Assembly (NCBI RefSeq): GCF_003047105.1
Contig: NZ_CP028474.1
Location: forward strand, 62,001 to 126,000
Source of the DNA: Celeribacter baekdonensis
GTDB taxonomy: Bacteria > Pseudomonadota > Alphaproteobacteria > Rhodobacterales > Rhodobacteraceae
Direction of reading: 5' to 3'
Length of the DNA stretch: 64,000 bases
Of this stretch, positions 1 through 8,436 are shown in pieces. The notes under the pieces are model-generated. The model ran no database searches and was not told the origin of the DNA. It saw only the letters and a list, made by a program, of their open reading frames with translations. The position numbers were made by a program, and so were the translations under genes. Position 1 is the stretch's first letter, and every line of letters starts with the position of its first letter.

Positions 1-210
1 AAATATGTGCAGGCGCAGATCGAGTCCGGCGCCTACGCCAATCTGAGCGAAGTCGTGCGCGCCGGCGTAAGGATGCTGATGGAGAAGGATGGCGCCCGGC
101 AGTTCTATGCCCTCAAGGCCGACCTAGAGGAAGCAGCCTCCCTGGCCGAAAATGGGGATTTCGCCGAGTTCGATGCTCATGCCTTCGAACCGGATGCATT
201 TGATCGCTGA
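1..210 (+). CDS. ParD-like antitoxin, 5'-truncated by window edge
   Basis: The reading frame is open from base 1 and ends at TGA 208-210, so the gene starts before the window. A GTG at 7 is inside the conserved KYVQAQIESG...SEVVRAG stretch and is not a credible start. That stretch is the ribbon-helix-helix/dimer segment of ParD/CC2985-family antitoxins; the acidic C-terminal tail (roughly residues 38-69) is the part that normally wraps the toxin. Five bases separate it from the ParE-like gene, the usual antitoxin-toxin order. The family represses its own operon and neutralises ParE. The assignment rests on motif and context. Confidence 0.85.
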   Translation, partial: KYVQAQIESGAYANLSEVVRAGVRMLMEKDGARQFYALKADLEEAASLAENGDFAEFDAHAFEPDAFDR

Positions 211-215
211 CCCAT

Positions 216-536
216 ATGATTATTCGACTTTCCGGTCGGGCCAGGGCCGACCTTGAAGAGATCCGTGCCTACACCGTCGAAACTTGGGGTAGGGACCAAT
301 GGCTCGTCTATTACCGCCAGTTGGTCAACGCCTTCGAGCAGATCACCGGGGATCCCGACCGGGGTCGGGACAGGAGTCTCTTCGTTCCGGGGTTGCGGTC
401 CGTCAACTGCCAACGTCACGTGATCTTCTACAAGCGGCTAGATGCGGCGGATGGGGCGGCAGTCATCCTGCGCATCGTGCATCAGCGCCGCAACATGCCC
501 GCGCTCGTCTACTACGAGGATCTCGACGGCGGTTAA
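216..536 (+). CDS. ParE/RelE-superfamily toxin
   Basis: 106-residue basic protein of the usual ParE length. The N-terminus (SGRARADLEEIRAYTVETWG) and the C-terminal RHVIFYKR...ILRIVHQRRNMP are the conserved ends of the ParE/RelE fold. ParE proteins inhibit DNA gyrase, whereas RelE members cut ribosome-bound mRNA; the IVHQRRN ending fits the ParE branch better. It directly follows the ParD-like gene, so the pair is most likely a type II addiction module stabilising the replicon. Start ATG 216 is the first in frame after the antitoxin stop. Confidence 0.85.
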   Translation: MIIRLSGRARADLEEIRAYTVETWGRDQWLVYYRQLVNAFEQITGDPDRGRDRSLFVPGLRSVNCQRHVIFYKRLDAADGAAVILRIVHQRRNMPALVYYEDLDGG

Positions 537-550
537 GCCCTTGCGTTTCC

Positions 551-690
551 TCATTTCAATGGCTCGACCAGTCTTCCATAGTCTTCACTGACCTCGTGAA
601 ACGCGCGTTGGCGCCCGCCATCGAGGCAACGAAAGTAGTCCTACACATCGGCAAAGTGGGTCTCAAAATCGCTCAAACCCGACCAATTTG
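551..690 (-). pseudogene. decayed copy of the small secreted protein encoded at 39149-39403
   Basis: Reverse-strand translation ending at TGA 553-551 reads SDFETHFADV, then TAG, then DYFRCLDGG...EVSEDYGRLVEPLK. This aligns with SDFETYIADVQDYFRCLDAE...REVSDDYARFLNALE of the intact gene. The TAG replaces a Gln codon (CAG) of the intact copy, the middle is shortened by about three codons, and the 5' end with the signal peptide is missing. It is therefore a nonsense-mutated, truncated remnant. Both copies point the same way and sit at opposite ends of the copper island. Confidence 0.75.
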
Positions 691-744
691 AATGTTGGAA
701 GCGCTAAGAATTACTGCTTCGATACCTGGTCATCACGCGAGCAC

Positions 745-2067
745 TCAATGCCCATTGTGATCATGTTGATGTGGCTCGGTTTTTGTGCGCTGAAGAAACC
801 AATGCTCAAAGATCAATACACAAGCCATGATCGCGAATGCGACCACTACAATCATTGGATCGCTCTGCCACTTTAGTGAAGCGAATACGGCAAGCACGAT
901 CGCGTCGAGACCGATTGCAGTCAACATGATCCATCCATGCGCAGAAAGCTCGGCCCTAAGGTTTCGGTACACTCCCCAGTGAATAACCATATCCATTACA
1001 AGGTAAAAGAAGGCCCCCATCGACGCTATTCGGCTAACGTCGAAGAGAATGGTCAGCAGGCTCGCAATCACTACTGTGTAGATCAGTGTATGGTCGCGGA
1101 CTCCGCCTGACATCCCAAAATGACTGTGCGGGATCAATTTCATCTCTGTCAGCATTGCCAACATACGAGATACCGCAAAGATGCTGGCAATCACGCCTGA
1201 TGCAGTTGCGATCAAAGCGAGCGCGACGGTCAGATAGAAGCCCGTTTCCCCAAGGGACGGTGCTGCCGCTTCCGCGAGCGCATAGTCTTTTGCTTCGACG
1301 ATCTTGCCAAGCGGCAAGCTGCTTCCCACCGCAAATGCTACCAAGAGATACACCACTACGCAGACCGCCAATGAAATGATGATCGCGCGTCCGATGTTGC
1401 GGTGTGGGTCCACTATCTCGGCGCCGCTGTTGGTGATTGTCGTGAACCCTTTGAATGCCAGAATTGCCAACGCTGTGGCACCAACAAATCCGCTGAGACC
1501 CTGTGAAGCTGTTCCATCTCCTGTTGTGCCAAAAGTAAACCCGCCGGCCCAAAGCGCAGAGATCCCAAACAGAGTGATACCGCCAACCTTCAGTACCGCG
1601 AGCAACTGGGAAATCCAGCCTACAGAGCGGTTGCCCGAGATGTTGACGACATAGGCTGCGATAATGAGAGCAACGCCTATTGCCGGAACCAGTAAGCCAT
1701 CTGGTGCAATGCCCAGTCCACGGAGCAAATAGTTTGCGAAGGTCCGTGCGACTAGGCTTTCGTTAATGACCATTGACAGAGCCATAAGCAAAGCCGCTGC
1801 AGCGGCTACGGCGGTTGGTCCATAGGCCTTTTGCAGGATCATTCCAATTCCGCCAGCTGACGGGTAGGCATTGGACATTCTTATGTAAGTGTAAGCGCTG
1901 AAGGCTGTAACGATGGCTCCAACGATGAACACAAGTGGAAAGGTAGGGCCGGCCAGTTCCGCAATTTGGCCTGTGAGTGCCAGAATTCCGGCGCCAATCA
2001 TGACACCAGTCCCCATGGCGACGGCATCCCAAAGAGAAATGCTGCCCGCTTTATAGTCGCTATTCAT
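745..2067 (-). CDS. APC-superfamily amino-acid/polyamine-type permease
   Basis: 440 residues with about 12 hydrophobic segments. The N-terminal GTGVMIGAGILALTGQ (about 18-33) is the unwound TM1 glycine motif of APC transporters. The C-terminus ends in a His-rich tail (HQHDHNGH) that could bind metal, though that is inference. The substrate cannot be read from sequence. It overlaps the 3' end of the TVP38-family gene by eight bases and is probably the last gene of the leftward unit that starts with the EF-hand protein at 5794. Confidence 0.85.
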   Translation of the reverse strand: MNSDYKAGSISLWDAVAMGTGVMIGAGILALTGQIAELAGPTFPLVFIVGAIVTAFSAYTYIRMSNAYPSAGGIGMILQKAYGPTAVAAAAALLMALSMVINESLVARTFANYLLRGLGIAPDGLLVPAIGVALIIAAYVVNISGNRSVGWISQLLAVLKVGGITLFGISALWAGGFTFGTTGDGTASQGLSGFVGATALAILAFKGFTTITNSGAEIVDPHRNIGRAIIISLAVCVVVYLLVAFAVGSSLPLGKIVEAKDYALAEAAAPSLGETGFYLTVALALIATASGVIASIFAVSRMLAMLTEMKLIPHSHFGMSGGVRDHTLIYTVVIASLLTILFDVSRIASMGAFFYLVMDMVIHWGVYRNLRAELSAHGWIMLTAIGLDAIVLAVFASLKWQSDPMIVVVAFAIMACVLIFEHWFLQRTKTEPHQHDHNGH

Positions 2068-2752
2068 CGTCGATCTGCTTTCTATTTTTGAGGGTCAAAA
2101 AGACAAAAGGCAGTGCTGTCACAACCCCAAGTCCTATCGTGATCCATTCAGCCGTTCCCCAATCCCCTGACATGGCCACAGCTCCAAAATGGGCAAGAAC
2201 AAAACTCGCCGGCAAAATCCCGGCAAAAGTTGCCAGCATGAAGCGCCATAGATGAAGTTGGCTCAAGCCCGCAACATAGCTGATTGCATCGAAAGAAACG
2301 AATGGAAGCAGGCGGGACGCAAACACTGATAACATCAGAGCCTTTTGCGACCCCAACAGCCCGAACTCTGAATACTTACCCAAAAAACGCCGAACTGTGC
2401 TTCGACCGAGTTTTCGCGCGAAGACAAATGCGATTGTAGCACCGAGCTCCGAGCCTATGGCTACGTAGGCGGCTCCGAGATAGTGACCAAATGCAGCCCC
2501 GGCGGCAAGTGCGATTGGTGCGCTCGGTATGGGGCTTGCGACAATCGCGAGGGCCATGAGTGCAATAACCGCGAGGGGGCCAACGGCTCCGGCATTTTCA
2601 ATATGGCGCTGCACTTCAGCCTGTGAAAAGGCGACCCCAAGATTGCTCAGAGAAACCGTGCCCGAAAAAAAACCGAAAGCTGCAAGAGACAGAACTGTTG
2701 CTATCGCCAAACAACCAATCAGGCGACCATATCCCCATGCTTGCACGATCAT
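2060..2752 (-). CDS. TVP38/TMEM64 (DedA/SNARE-associated) family membrane protein
   Basis: 230 residues with several membrane segments. The family signature is visible at SPIPSAPIALAAGAAFG, followed by a G-rich pair of half-helices and the R-rich FARKLGRSTVRRFLG. Members are inner-membrane proteins of the VTT/DedA fold linked to lipid scrambling or small-molecule transport; several are co-encoded with metal-resistance genes. Its ATG overlaps the TGA of the multicopper oxidase (ATGA at 2749-2752), so the two are translationally coupled. Specific role unknown. Confidence 0.85.
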   Translation of the reverse strand: MIVQAWGYGRLIGCLAIATVLSLAAFGFFSGTVSLSNLGVAFSQAEVQRHIENAGAVGPLAVIALMALAIVASPIPSAPIALAAGAAFGHYLGAAYVAIGSELGATIAFVFARKLGRSTVRRFLGKYSEFGLLGSQKALMLSVFASRLLPFVSFDAISYVAGLSQLHLWRFMLATFAGILPASFVLAHFGAVAMSGDWGTAEWITIGLGVVTALPFVFLTLKNRKQIDDE

Positions 2753-4196
2753 GTGACCGTGAACTGCGCCATCATTCCTCCATCTTCGTGTTCAAGGATG
2801 TGACAGTGATACATGAAGGGATTGGCGCGATCTGCCGTCTGCTCAAAGCTGACCAGGATATCGACTCGGCCATTTACGAGCACGGTATCCTTCCAGCCAG
2901 AATTTTGTATGCTTGGTTTCTTTCCGTTTTCGGCGAGCACCTGAAACCTCACGCCATGAACATGAAACGGGTGCATCATCATGTTTGAGGAGACTTGCCA
3001 AATCTCGGTCGCCCCCTTCGAAAGAGACAAGTCTATCCTCCCCATGTCGAAGGACTGCCCATTGATCGCAAACCGATCATTCGACCTACGCATCATCATG
3101 CCCATCCCCATTGGCATATCGAGTGTGATCTGACGTGTATTGACTGATCGGGCCTCACCGTCAGGCAGGACGCCGCCCAAGTCGGCGGGTATTTCCAGAA
3201 TGCGGGCAGGAAGTCTCGCATCCACACCAAAGGGTACAACTACGAAGCTCCCCCAGCAGTGCTCGCGCCGCCCATCATCCCACCCATCATCTGATTGGGA
3301 TTTGCAGAGGATACCAGCGTGCCAGCCTCTCCTCCCGAAAAATCGACGAGGACTTCGTATCGTTCGCCGGGAGCGATCACGAGGGACTCAATGGCGACAG
3401 GTTGATTGAGATAGCCACTGTCCGTCGCGATGAGGTGCATCTCGCGACGGTCAGAAAACGATAGGGGATAAATCCTCGCGTTCGAGCCGTTGAGCAAGCG
3501 CAAACGGACAATACCGCGAGGGACGACAGCCTGGGTGCCTAGCTGACCGTTAACAAGAATGACATTGCCCATGAAACCCATCATCTGATCTGGCATAGAC
3601 AGGCCATAATCGATGCGGCCCTGCCGGTCGAACCGGCGGTCTTGCAGAACCAAGGTCAAATCATCGACGCCGTATGAGATCGGGAGACCCCGAGCATCGT
3701 CCCGACCGTCATCAACGTGGATCACACCGGCCAATCCCCTTTGAACTTGTCGTCCGGTGTCACCATGAACGTGCGAGTGGTACCAAAGAGTAGCGGGTGG
3801 TTGTGTCAGATCCAGTTCGGGAAACCAAGTCGTGCCCGGTTCAATGGTCTGGTGTGGGCCGCCGTCAACTTCGCCGGGTATCAGCATACCGTGCCAGTGC
3901 ACCGAGATTTTCTCTGACAGCGTATTGTCGATCTGTGCTTGCGTCGAAGCTCCTGCGGGAAGACGTAGCGTAGGCCCCAAAAAGGATTGGTTGAACCCCC
4001 AGGTCTCACCGCCGCCCAGTCCTGTAAAATCGGTCTTGCCCTTTTGGGCAGTCAGACGGAAATGCCGATCGCGGGTTGCGTCGAGCAATGGTGGCATAGC
4101 CAACGCCCTGACACTCCCCTGTGCGATGGCCGCCAGCGGACCTGTGGCGAACGGCAGGCCAGCCAAGCCGGCGATGAAGGCTCTACGATTTGTCAT
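2749..4196 (-). pseudogene. multicopper oxidase (CueO/CopA-like) with one-base frameshift
   Basis: Two adjacent reverse-strand frames make one periplasmic multicopper oxidase of about 480 residues. Part one (4196-3240) has a Tat signal (NRRAFI) and copper ligands HWHG (H100, H102) and WYHSHVHGD (H140-H144). Part two (from about 3246) has the C-terminal ligand blocks HPFHVHG and HCHILEHEDGGM. Restoring one G in the run of five at 3250-3254 joins them as TAGGSFVVVPFGVDARL. All copper-site blocks are intact, so the frameshift is either a recent mutation or a homopolymer error. The substrate is presumably Cu(I). It follows the rhodanese gene and overlaps the TVP38-family gene. Confidence 0.85.
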
Positions 4197-4211
4197 GGTA
4201 TAGCTTGTGTC

Positions 4212-4673
4212 TCACGCTAGCTCACTTGGGAGGGCGGCCAGTGCGGCTTCTCTTGTTACTGTCGGCAGACCTTGCTCGATCCAGCCGGATCTCCCCGGGG
4301 CGCCAAGCATCCCGCCTACGGCGTCAACAAAGCCGGCAGCTTTCGCTTCACGCAACTTGCTCATTACGAGACCTGAGCGATGGCCGGTCCGACAAATCAG
4401 GGCGACCGGGCGTCCCGCAGCAAGATCGCGGGCGTCGAAGAGGCGCTCCCCGAACCGCGGATGGGTCATGTCGATTGGCCACGCCCCCTCCGCGACGCCG
4501 GTATCTTGCCATTCCTCGGGTCTGCGGATGTCCACAAGCCTTGCCAAATCGCTTTTCAGCGCATCATGGAGAGTATCGAGCGCCCATACGTCATGGTTGT
4601 CAGCCCAAGCTGGCGAATAGGCAAGCAAGGTGCTCGATGCGAACAGGCCAAAAGTTTGACGGCGGCTCAGCAT
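4212..4673 (-). CDS. exported rhodanese-domain protein
   Basis: 153 residues. A Sec-like signal (about 1-24, ending AWA-DN) precedes a rhodanese fold with LVDIRRPEEW and the active-site loop CRTGHRS, whose Cys would carry the persulfide or contact a soft metal. Rhodanese-like proteins move sulfane sulfur or act as thiol redox partners. An exported one beside a periplasmic multicopper oxidase suggests handling of thiols or Cu(I) in the periplasm (inference). It lies 15 bases upstream of the multicopper oxidase gene in the same leftward unit. Confidence 0.85.
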   Translation of the reverse strand: MLSRRQTFGLFASSTLLAYSPAWADNHDVWALDTLHDALKSDLARLVDIRRPEEWQDTGVAEGAWPIDMTHPRFGERLFDARDLAAGRPVALICRTGHRSGLVMSKLREAKAAGFVDAVGGMLGAPGRSGWIEQGLPTVTREAALAALPSELA

Positions 4674-4694
4674 GGTCTGCCTCCTCAGTTTAGT

Positions 4695-5081
4695 TTATGC
4701 ATTATCAACCGCAGATCGCAGCATATCGCGCACCTGCGCGGCGACTTCGTGCAGCTTCTCATTCTCGACAGCGGCCATCGAAGCCACTGGATCAACAGCG
4801 CTGATTTCAGTGCCGTTTTCGACCGTCCGCAAGATCACATTGCAAGGCAGCATCGATCCTATACGGGGCTCCAGCCCAATGGCCTCCCATGCCATATGAG
4901 GGTTGCACGCACCCAGAATGCGGTATCCATCCATGTCGCGGTCAATCTTTTTCTTCATTGTTGCCTGTACGTCGATTTCGGTCAGTACACCAAATCCCTT
5001 TTCTTTCAGGGCTTCGCGCAGGCGCATCTCCGCATCATCAATCGCCGTATTGGGCAGATGTCTGTTGTAGGTATAACTCAT
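4695..5081 (-). CDS. DUF302-family protein
   Basis: 128 residues, no signal peptide. The sequence matches the DUF302 fold: REALKEKGFGVLTEIDVQATMKKK, then LGACNPHMAWEAI, then GSMLPCNVILR. The Cys of the ACNP and LPCN elements are typical of the family. DUF302 proteins are common in sulfur-oxidation and metal-resistance operons, but their biochemical role is not established. The context here, between an EF-hand protein and a rhodanese, fits the copper/thiol theme. Confidence 0.85.
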   Translation of the reverse strand: MSYTYNRHLPNTAIDDAEMRLREALKEKGFGVLTEIDVQATMKKKIDRDMDGYRILGACNPHMAWEAIGLEPRIGSMLPCNVILRTVENGTEISAVDPVASMAAVENEKLHEVAAQVRDMLRSAVDNA

Positions 5082-5170
5082 TTTGAGCCCTCTCGATCTT
5101 GTTCAGGCAAACCCAAAGCACCGAACCGTTGACGGGCTTACCTGAATGGGGAATTTCTGAACGACGGGGT

Positions 5171-5794
5171 TCAGTTGTCTTCGTCCGTCATCATTCCGGG
5201 ATTTGCGGCCATACCCTGTGCCATGTTGTCGGCAGGGGCGACCATTTCGCCTTGAGAAATCTGGCCGTCGCCATCAGCATCAAGCATCTGGAAACGATCG
5301 ACCATGGTCTCGCGCATCGCCTTGGCGTGAAGCGACGCGAATTCGTCAATCGAGAGCGTGCCATTACCGTCGGCGTCATAGTCCGACAGCATCGACTGAA
5401 GGCCCTCATGCGCCTCTTCGGGAGACACCGCGCCGTTTCCATCCATATCGAACATTGACATCATGTTGCCCCCCATCATCGGGAACATACCTTGACCGGT
5501 TGTGCTTGGTCCCATCATGCTGCCGTTTCCGCTCATCATGCCCGAATGCATTTGCATCATCATGCGCATCATGCCGTGCATCATCTGAAGATGCTCGGCC
5601 ATCTGACTGGGATCCATCATGCCGCCACCCATCATCATTCCGGGCCCGCCCGTCCCTGCCATCGGTTGAGCAAGTACATTGGGAGAGACGCTTTCAGCGC
5701 CCGCAGCTTGGTGATGGCTGTCATCGGCGAGCGCAGCACCTGCTGTGAGAACGGCAACCAGAAGACCGGTAGAAACTTTTGTTGAGTAGGACAT
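5171..5794 (-). CDS. exported Met-rich EF-hand protein
   Basis: 207 residues from the ATG at 5794, chosen because it gives a clean signal peptide (STGLLVAVLTAGAALA) and follows AAGGAAAGG on the coding strand. The middle third (about 50-115) is Met-rich (MMMGGGMM, MMHGMMRMMMQM), a typical Cu(I)-binding composition. Three EF-hand loops follow (DMDGNGAVSPEE, DYDADGNGTLSIDE, DADGDGQISQGE), which bind Ca2+ in this family. It is the first gene of the leftward unit and is divergent from the response regulator at 5963. Combined copper buffering and calcium binding in the periplasm is inference. Confidence 0.8.
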   Translation of the reverse strand: MSYSTKVSTGLLVAVLTAGAALADDSHHQAAGAESVSPNVLAQPMAGTGGPGMMMGGGMMDPSQMAEHLQMMHGMMRMMMQMHSGMMSGNGSMMGPSTTGQGMFPMMGGNMMSMFDMDGNGAVSPEEAHEGLQSMLSDYDADGNGTLSIDEFASLHAKAMRETMVDRFQMLDADGDGQISQGEMVAPADNMAQGMAANPGMMTDEDN

Positions 5795-5871
5795 TTTGAA
5801 GCCTTTCCTTCTTTTGACCTCATACAACTTGGCATCAAACATTTGAATGTAAGGACGTACACCCGTGGATT

Positions 5872-5907
5872 TGTATCCGTCTGTCGCAATGGACAGGGGC
5901 TGATACA
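5872..5907. promoter_or_regulatory. putative response-regulator operator between divergent units
   Basis: In the 168-bp divergent spacer, TGTATC at 5872 is followed ten bases later by TGTCGC at 5882, and the opposite strand carries TGTATC (GATACA at 5902-5907) with TGTCC inside it. The whole forms a loose dyad. A direct TGTATC-n4-TGTATC repeat with the same ten-base period occurs at 25079-25094. Ten-base-spaced half-sites are typical of OmpR-family regulators, so the adjacent regulator is the obvious candidate. This is motif-based inference only. Confidence 0.45.
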
Positions 5908-5962
5908 ATTGGCGACAAAAAGGAACCTGACCGTCTGATTTCCAATGCTTTAGAAGGGCCCC

Positions 5963-6685
5963 ATGCAACACGCGCCACATATTCTCGTCGTGGATGACCA
6001 TGAACAGATCCGGAAAAGTGTAACCCGCTATCTGGAAAAGAATGGCATGCGAGCAACCGCTGCCAAGGATGCGGCGGAGATGGACGCGAAGCTGGCTGTC
6101 GGAAGCTTCGACCTACTGGTCCTGGATATCATGATGCCTGGCGAGGATGGCCTTTCCGTTTGCCAACGTCTGTCAAGCGAAGGGCGACTGCCGATCATCA
6201 TGTTAACCGCGCTCGGTGAAGATGCGGACCGTATTGTCGGTTTGGAGATCGGTGCGGACGATTATCTTCCCAAGCCGTTTAATCCACGCGAACTCCTTGC
6301 GAGGATCAAAGCCGTCCTGCGAAGAAGCGAGCACAAAGAGGCCTTCACCGGATCTCTGAGCGGCCGCAAAGTCCGCTTTGCACACCTTACCTTGGATGTA
6401 GACCGGCAGGTGCTTCTCGACGACGCGGGACAAGAGACCGCTCTTACGGTCGCAGAATTCAAACTGCTGACGGTCCTTCTGGAGCGCCCTCGGATGGTGT
6501 TGAGCCGCGATCAGTTGCTAGATCTTTCTCAGGGCATTTCCGCTGGTCCGTTGGACAGGAAAATTGACAACCAGATTTCGCGCCTTCGGCGAAAGCTCGA
6601 GCCCGACATTCTCCGTCCACGTATTATCAAGACGATCAGAAGCGGCGGCTACTGCCTGTCGGTCGACGTCGAGGTGTCCGAATGA
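5963..6685 (+). CDS. OmpR-family response regulator
   Basis: 240 residues. The receiver domain (about 5-120) has the acidic pair D11-D12, phospho-acceptor D55 (LLVLDIMMPGEDG), T82 and K104 (LPKPF). The C-terminal winged helix (about 140-235) has TVAEFKLLTVLL and the recognition segment near SRLRRKLEP, ending KTIRSGGYCLSV. Its stop overlaps the histidine-kinase ATG (ATGA, 6682-6685). It is divergent from the EF-hand/multicopper-oxidase unit and probably controls that unit and the downstream genes. The signal is unknown; copper or periplasmic stress is a contextual guess. Confidence 0.93.
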   Translation: MQHAPHILVVDDHEQIRKSVTRYLEKNGMRATAAKDAAEMDAKLAVGSFDLLVLDIMMPGEDGLSVCQRLSSEGRLPIIMLTALGEDADRIVGLEIGADDYLPKPFNPRELLARIKAVLRRSEHKEAFTGSLSGRKVRFAHLTLDVDRQVLLDDAGQETALTVAEFKLLTVLLERPRMVLSRDQLLDLSQGISAGPLDRKIDNQISRLRRKLEPDILRPRIIKTIRSGGYCLSVDVEVSE

Positions 6686-8067
6686 TCTGGCGGCTCCTAC
6701 GATCTCTCCGGGTCCAACTCGTTCTTCTCATCATTATCGCGTTGGGGATCGCACAGTTTGTCAGCCTGTGGCTCTTCGCCGATGAACGAAGCCTCGCCAT
6801 ACGGGCTGCTCTTGGGTTTGAGGCAGCTGGACGAGCGGCAAATGTTGCGCGCTTGATTGAAGAGGCACCCGCTGACCTGCGCCCATCAATTATCCGCGCG
6901 GCGAACTCGCCCCTTGTTCGCTTTGACCTCGGGACGAAGCCGCTTGTGCAACATAGCGACCATTCGGATGGCGGGTTGGTTGAAACCCGCGTCCGCGCAC
7001 TCCTGAACGACAGCTACAGTCGCGACATTCGTGTGGAGCTTCACCAGATCCAAGGCGCGATCCTGCCGCTACCGAACCTTTCGCACGAAATGACCGAGAT
7101 GCACTTGGCCATGATGCGAGGTGAACTGTCCGCAATCGAGATGAACCTTTCAATTTCGATCGCCGGCGGCCAGTGGTTGAACGTAAGTACGCGCTTTGAG
7201 CGTCCGCCGATCCAGTGGCCGCTTTATTCCATGCTGACATTTGGTCTGACGGCAATGGCCCTGTTGGTCGCAGTGAGCTGGTTTGTCATGACCGGACTGC
7301 TGGGCCCTCTGCGGCGATTGGCCTGGGCGTCGGAACGATTGGGGCGTGGAGAAGACATAGACGCGTTGCCAGAACGGGGACCCCAGGAGGTTCGGGAGCT
7401 GACCGCTGGTTTCAACCGTATGCAGGACAGGCTGACACGGTTCGTTGCCGACAGAACGAGGGTTCTGGCGGCCCTTGGACATGATCTTCGATCTCCGCTC
7501 ACCGCAATGAGAGTACATTCAGAAATGGTAGAGGAAGACGAAACCCGAGAGAGTCTCGTCGCAACCGTCGAAGAAATGCAGTCGATGGTGGAAGCAACCC
7601 TTACCTTCGCGAAAGGTCTCTCAGGGAACGAACCAATGCAGGATGTTGACCTGCAATCGTTCCTAGAAGCTCTGCGGGGGGATATGGTCGTACCGTTTGT
7701 GCTCTCTGACGGCCCCGAAGTCACGGTTCGATTGCGCCCCAATGCCATTCGACGCGCATTGCGAAACGTGATCGAGAACGCGGTGCGCTACGGCGGGTCC
7801 GCAACCCTGGGCTGGATATCAGCCGAGGGGGAAATAGAAATTTCCGTCACTGACAGAGGGCCGGGGATTCCAACCGCAGAATTGGAACGCATATTTGACC
7901 CATTCTTCAGGCTTGAAGAAAGCCGATCTCTGGAAACCGGCGGGCATGGGCTGGGCCTGTCGATCGCAAGGTCCATTCTTCGTGCGCAGGGTGGGGAGAT
8001 CAGTCTGGCGAACCACCCGGACGGGGGGCTTATCGCGACAATTCGATTGCCAGTTGCTGAAACATGA
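6682..8067 (+). CDS. EnvZ-type sensor histidine kinase
   Basis: 461 residues. TM1 about 12-32, a periplasmic sensor of about 150 residues, TM2 about 183-204, HAMP to about 257, then the H-box ALGHDLRSPLTAM with H267. The ATP-binding domain shows the N-box RNVIENAVRYGG, G1 DRGPGIP and G2 GGHGLGLSI. The periplasmic part has a few His and Met (SHEMTEMHLAMM, about 134-145) that could sense metal, but no known sensor fold was recognised. Partner of the response regulator at 5963. Confidence 0.92.
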   Translation: MIWRLLRSLRVQLVLLIIIALGIAQFVSLWLFADERSLAIRAALGFEAAGRAANVARLIEEAPADLRPSIIRAANSPLVRFDLGTKPLVQHSDHSDGGLVETRVRALLNDSYSRDIRVELHQIQGAILPLPNLSHEMTEMHLAMMRGELSAIEMNLSISIAGGQWLNVSTRFERPPIQWPLYSMLTFGLTAMALLVAVSWFVMTGLLGPLRRLAWASERLGRGEDIDALPERGPQEVRELTAGFNRMQDRLTRFVADRTRVLAALGHDLRSPLTAMRVHSEMVEEDETRESLVATVEEMQSMVEATLTFAKGLSGNEPMQDVDLQSFLEALRGDMVVPFVLSDGPEVTVRLRPNAIRRALRNVIENAVRYGGSATLGWISAEGEIEISVTDRGPGIPTAELERIFDPFFRLEESRSLETGGHGLGLSIARSILRAQGGEISLANHPDGGLIATIRLPVAET

Positions 8068-8089
8068 AATGACAGAAAAGGAAACCGAC

Positions 8090-8389
8090 ATGCTTAGACT
8101 TACCAACACAACCGCAGCATTCACACTGTTCGCGACGACCGCCATGGCGGACCCCGGCGGAGATTATTACGGCCACATGTGGGGCGGTGGATTTGGAATG
8201 CTGGGAGGGCTGATGATGATCGTGTTCTGGGGCGTGATTATTGCGCTGATATTCTTCGCCGTTCGCTGGTTCAGCGAAAAGGGCCGTGCCTCCGGGTCGA
8301 GCGCGCATGACATTCTCAGGGATCGCTTCGCGCGCGGTGAGATTGATGAAGACGAGTATCGCAAGCGCAAAGCCGCTCTAGACGACTGA
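8090..8389 (+). CDS. small membrane protein with C-terminal SHOCT domain
   Basis: 99 residues from ATG 8090, which has AAAAGGAAA at a good distance; an in-frame ATG at 8069 is less well placed. There is a signal or first hydrophobic segment (1-20), a Gly/His-rich piece (GGDYYGHMWGGGFG), one strong membrane helix (LMMIVFWGVIIALIFFAVRWF), then the SHOCT motif DILRDRFARGEIDEDEYRKRKAAL. SHOCT proteins are common beside metal-efflux genes; function unknown. It follows the kinase by 22 bases and is probably co-transcribed. Confidence 0.8.
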   Translation: MLRLTNTTAAFTLFATTAMADPGGDYYGHMWGGGFGMLGGLMMIVFWGVIIALIFFAVRWFSEKGRASGSSAHDILRDRFARGEIDEDEYRKRKAALDD

Positions 8390-8436
8390 GAAAGTGATCA
8401 CCAGTCGACCCCACTGCTAAAGATCGTGAGGCTCCT

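Noticed and set aside
7..210. Complete 67-residue antitoxin starting at GTG 7
   Set aside because: The GTG is inside the conserved ParD segment and the frame is open to base 1, so the gene is cut by the window edge.
3225..3260. Programmed frameshift in the multicopper oxidase
   Set aside because: No slippery heptamer with a downstream structure was seen, and four other genes show the same run-linked deletion, so mutation or error is more likely.
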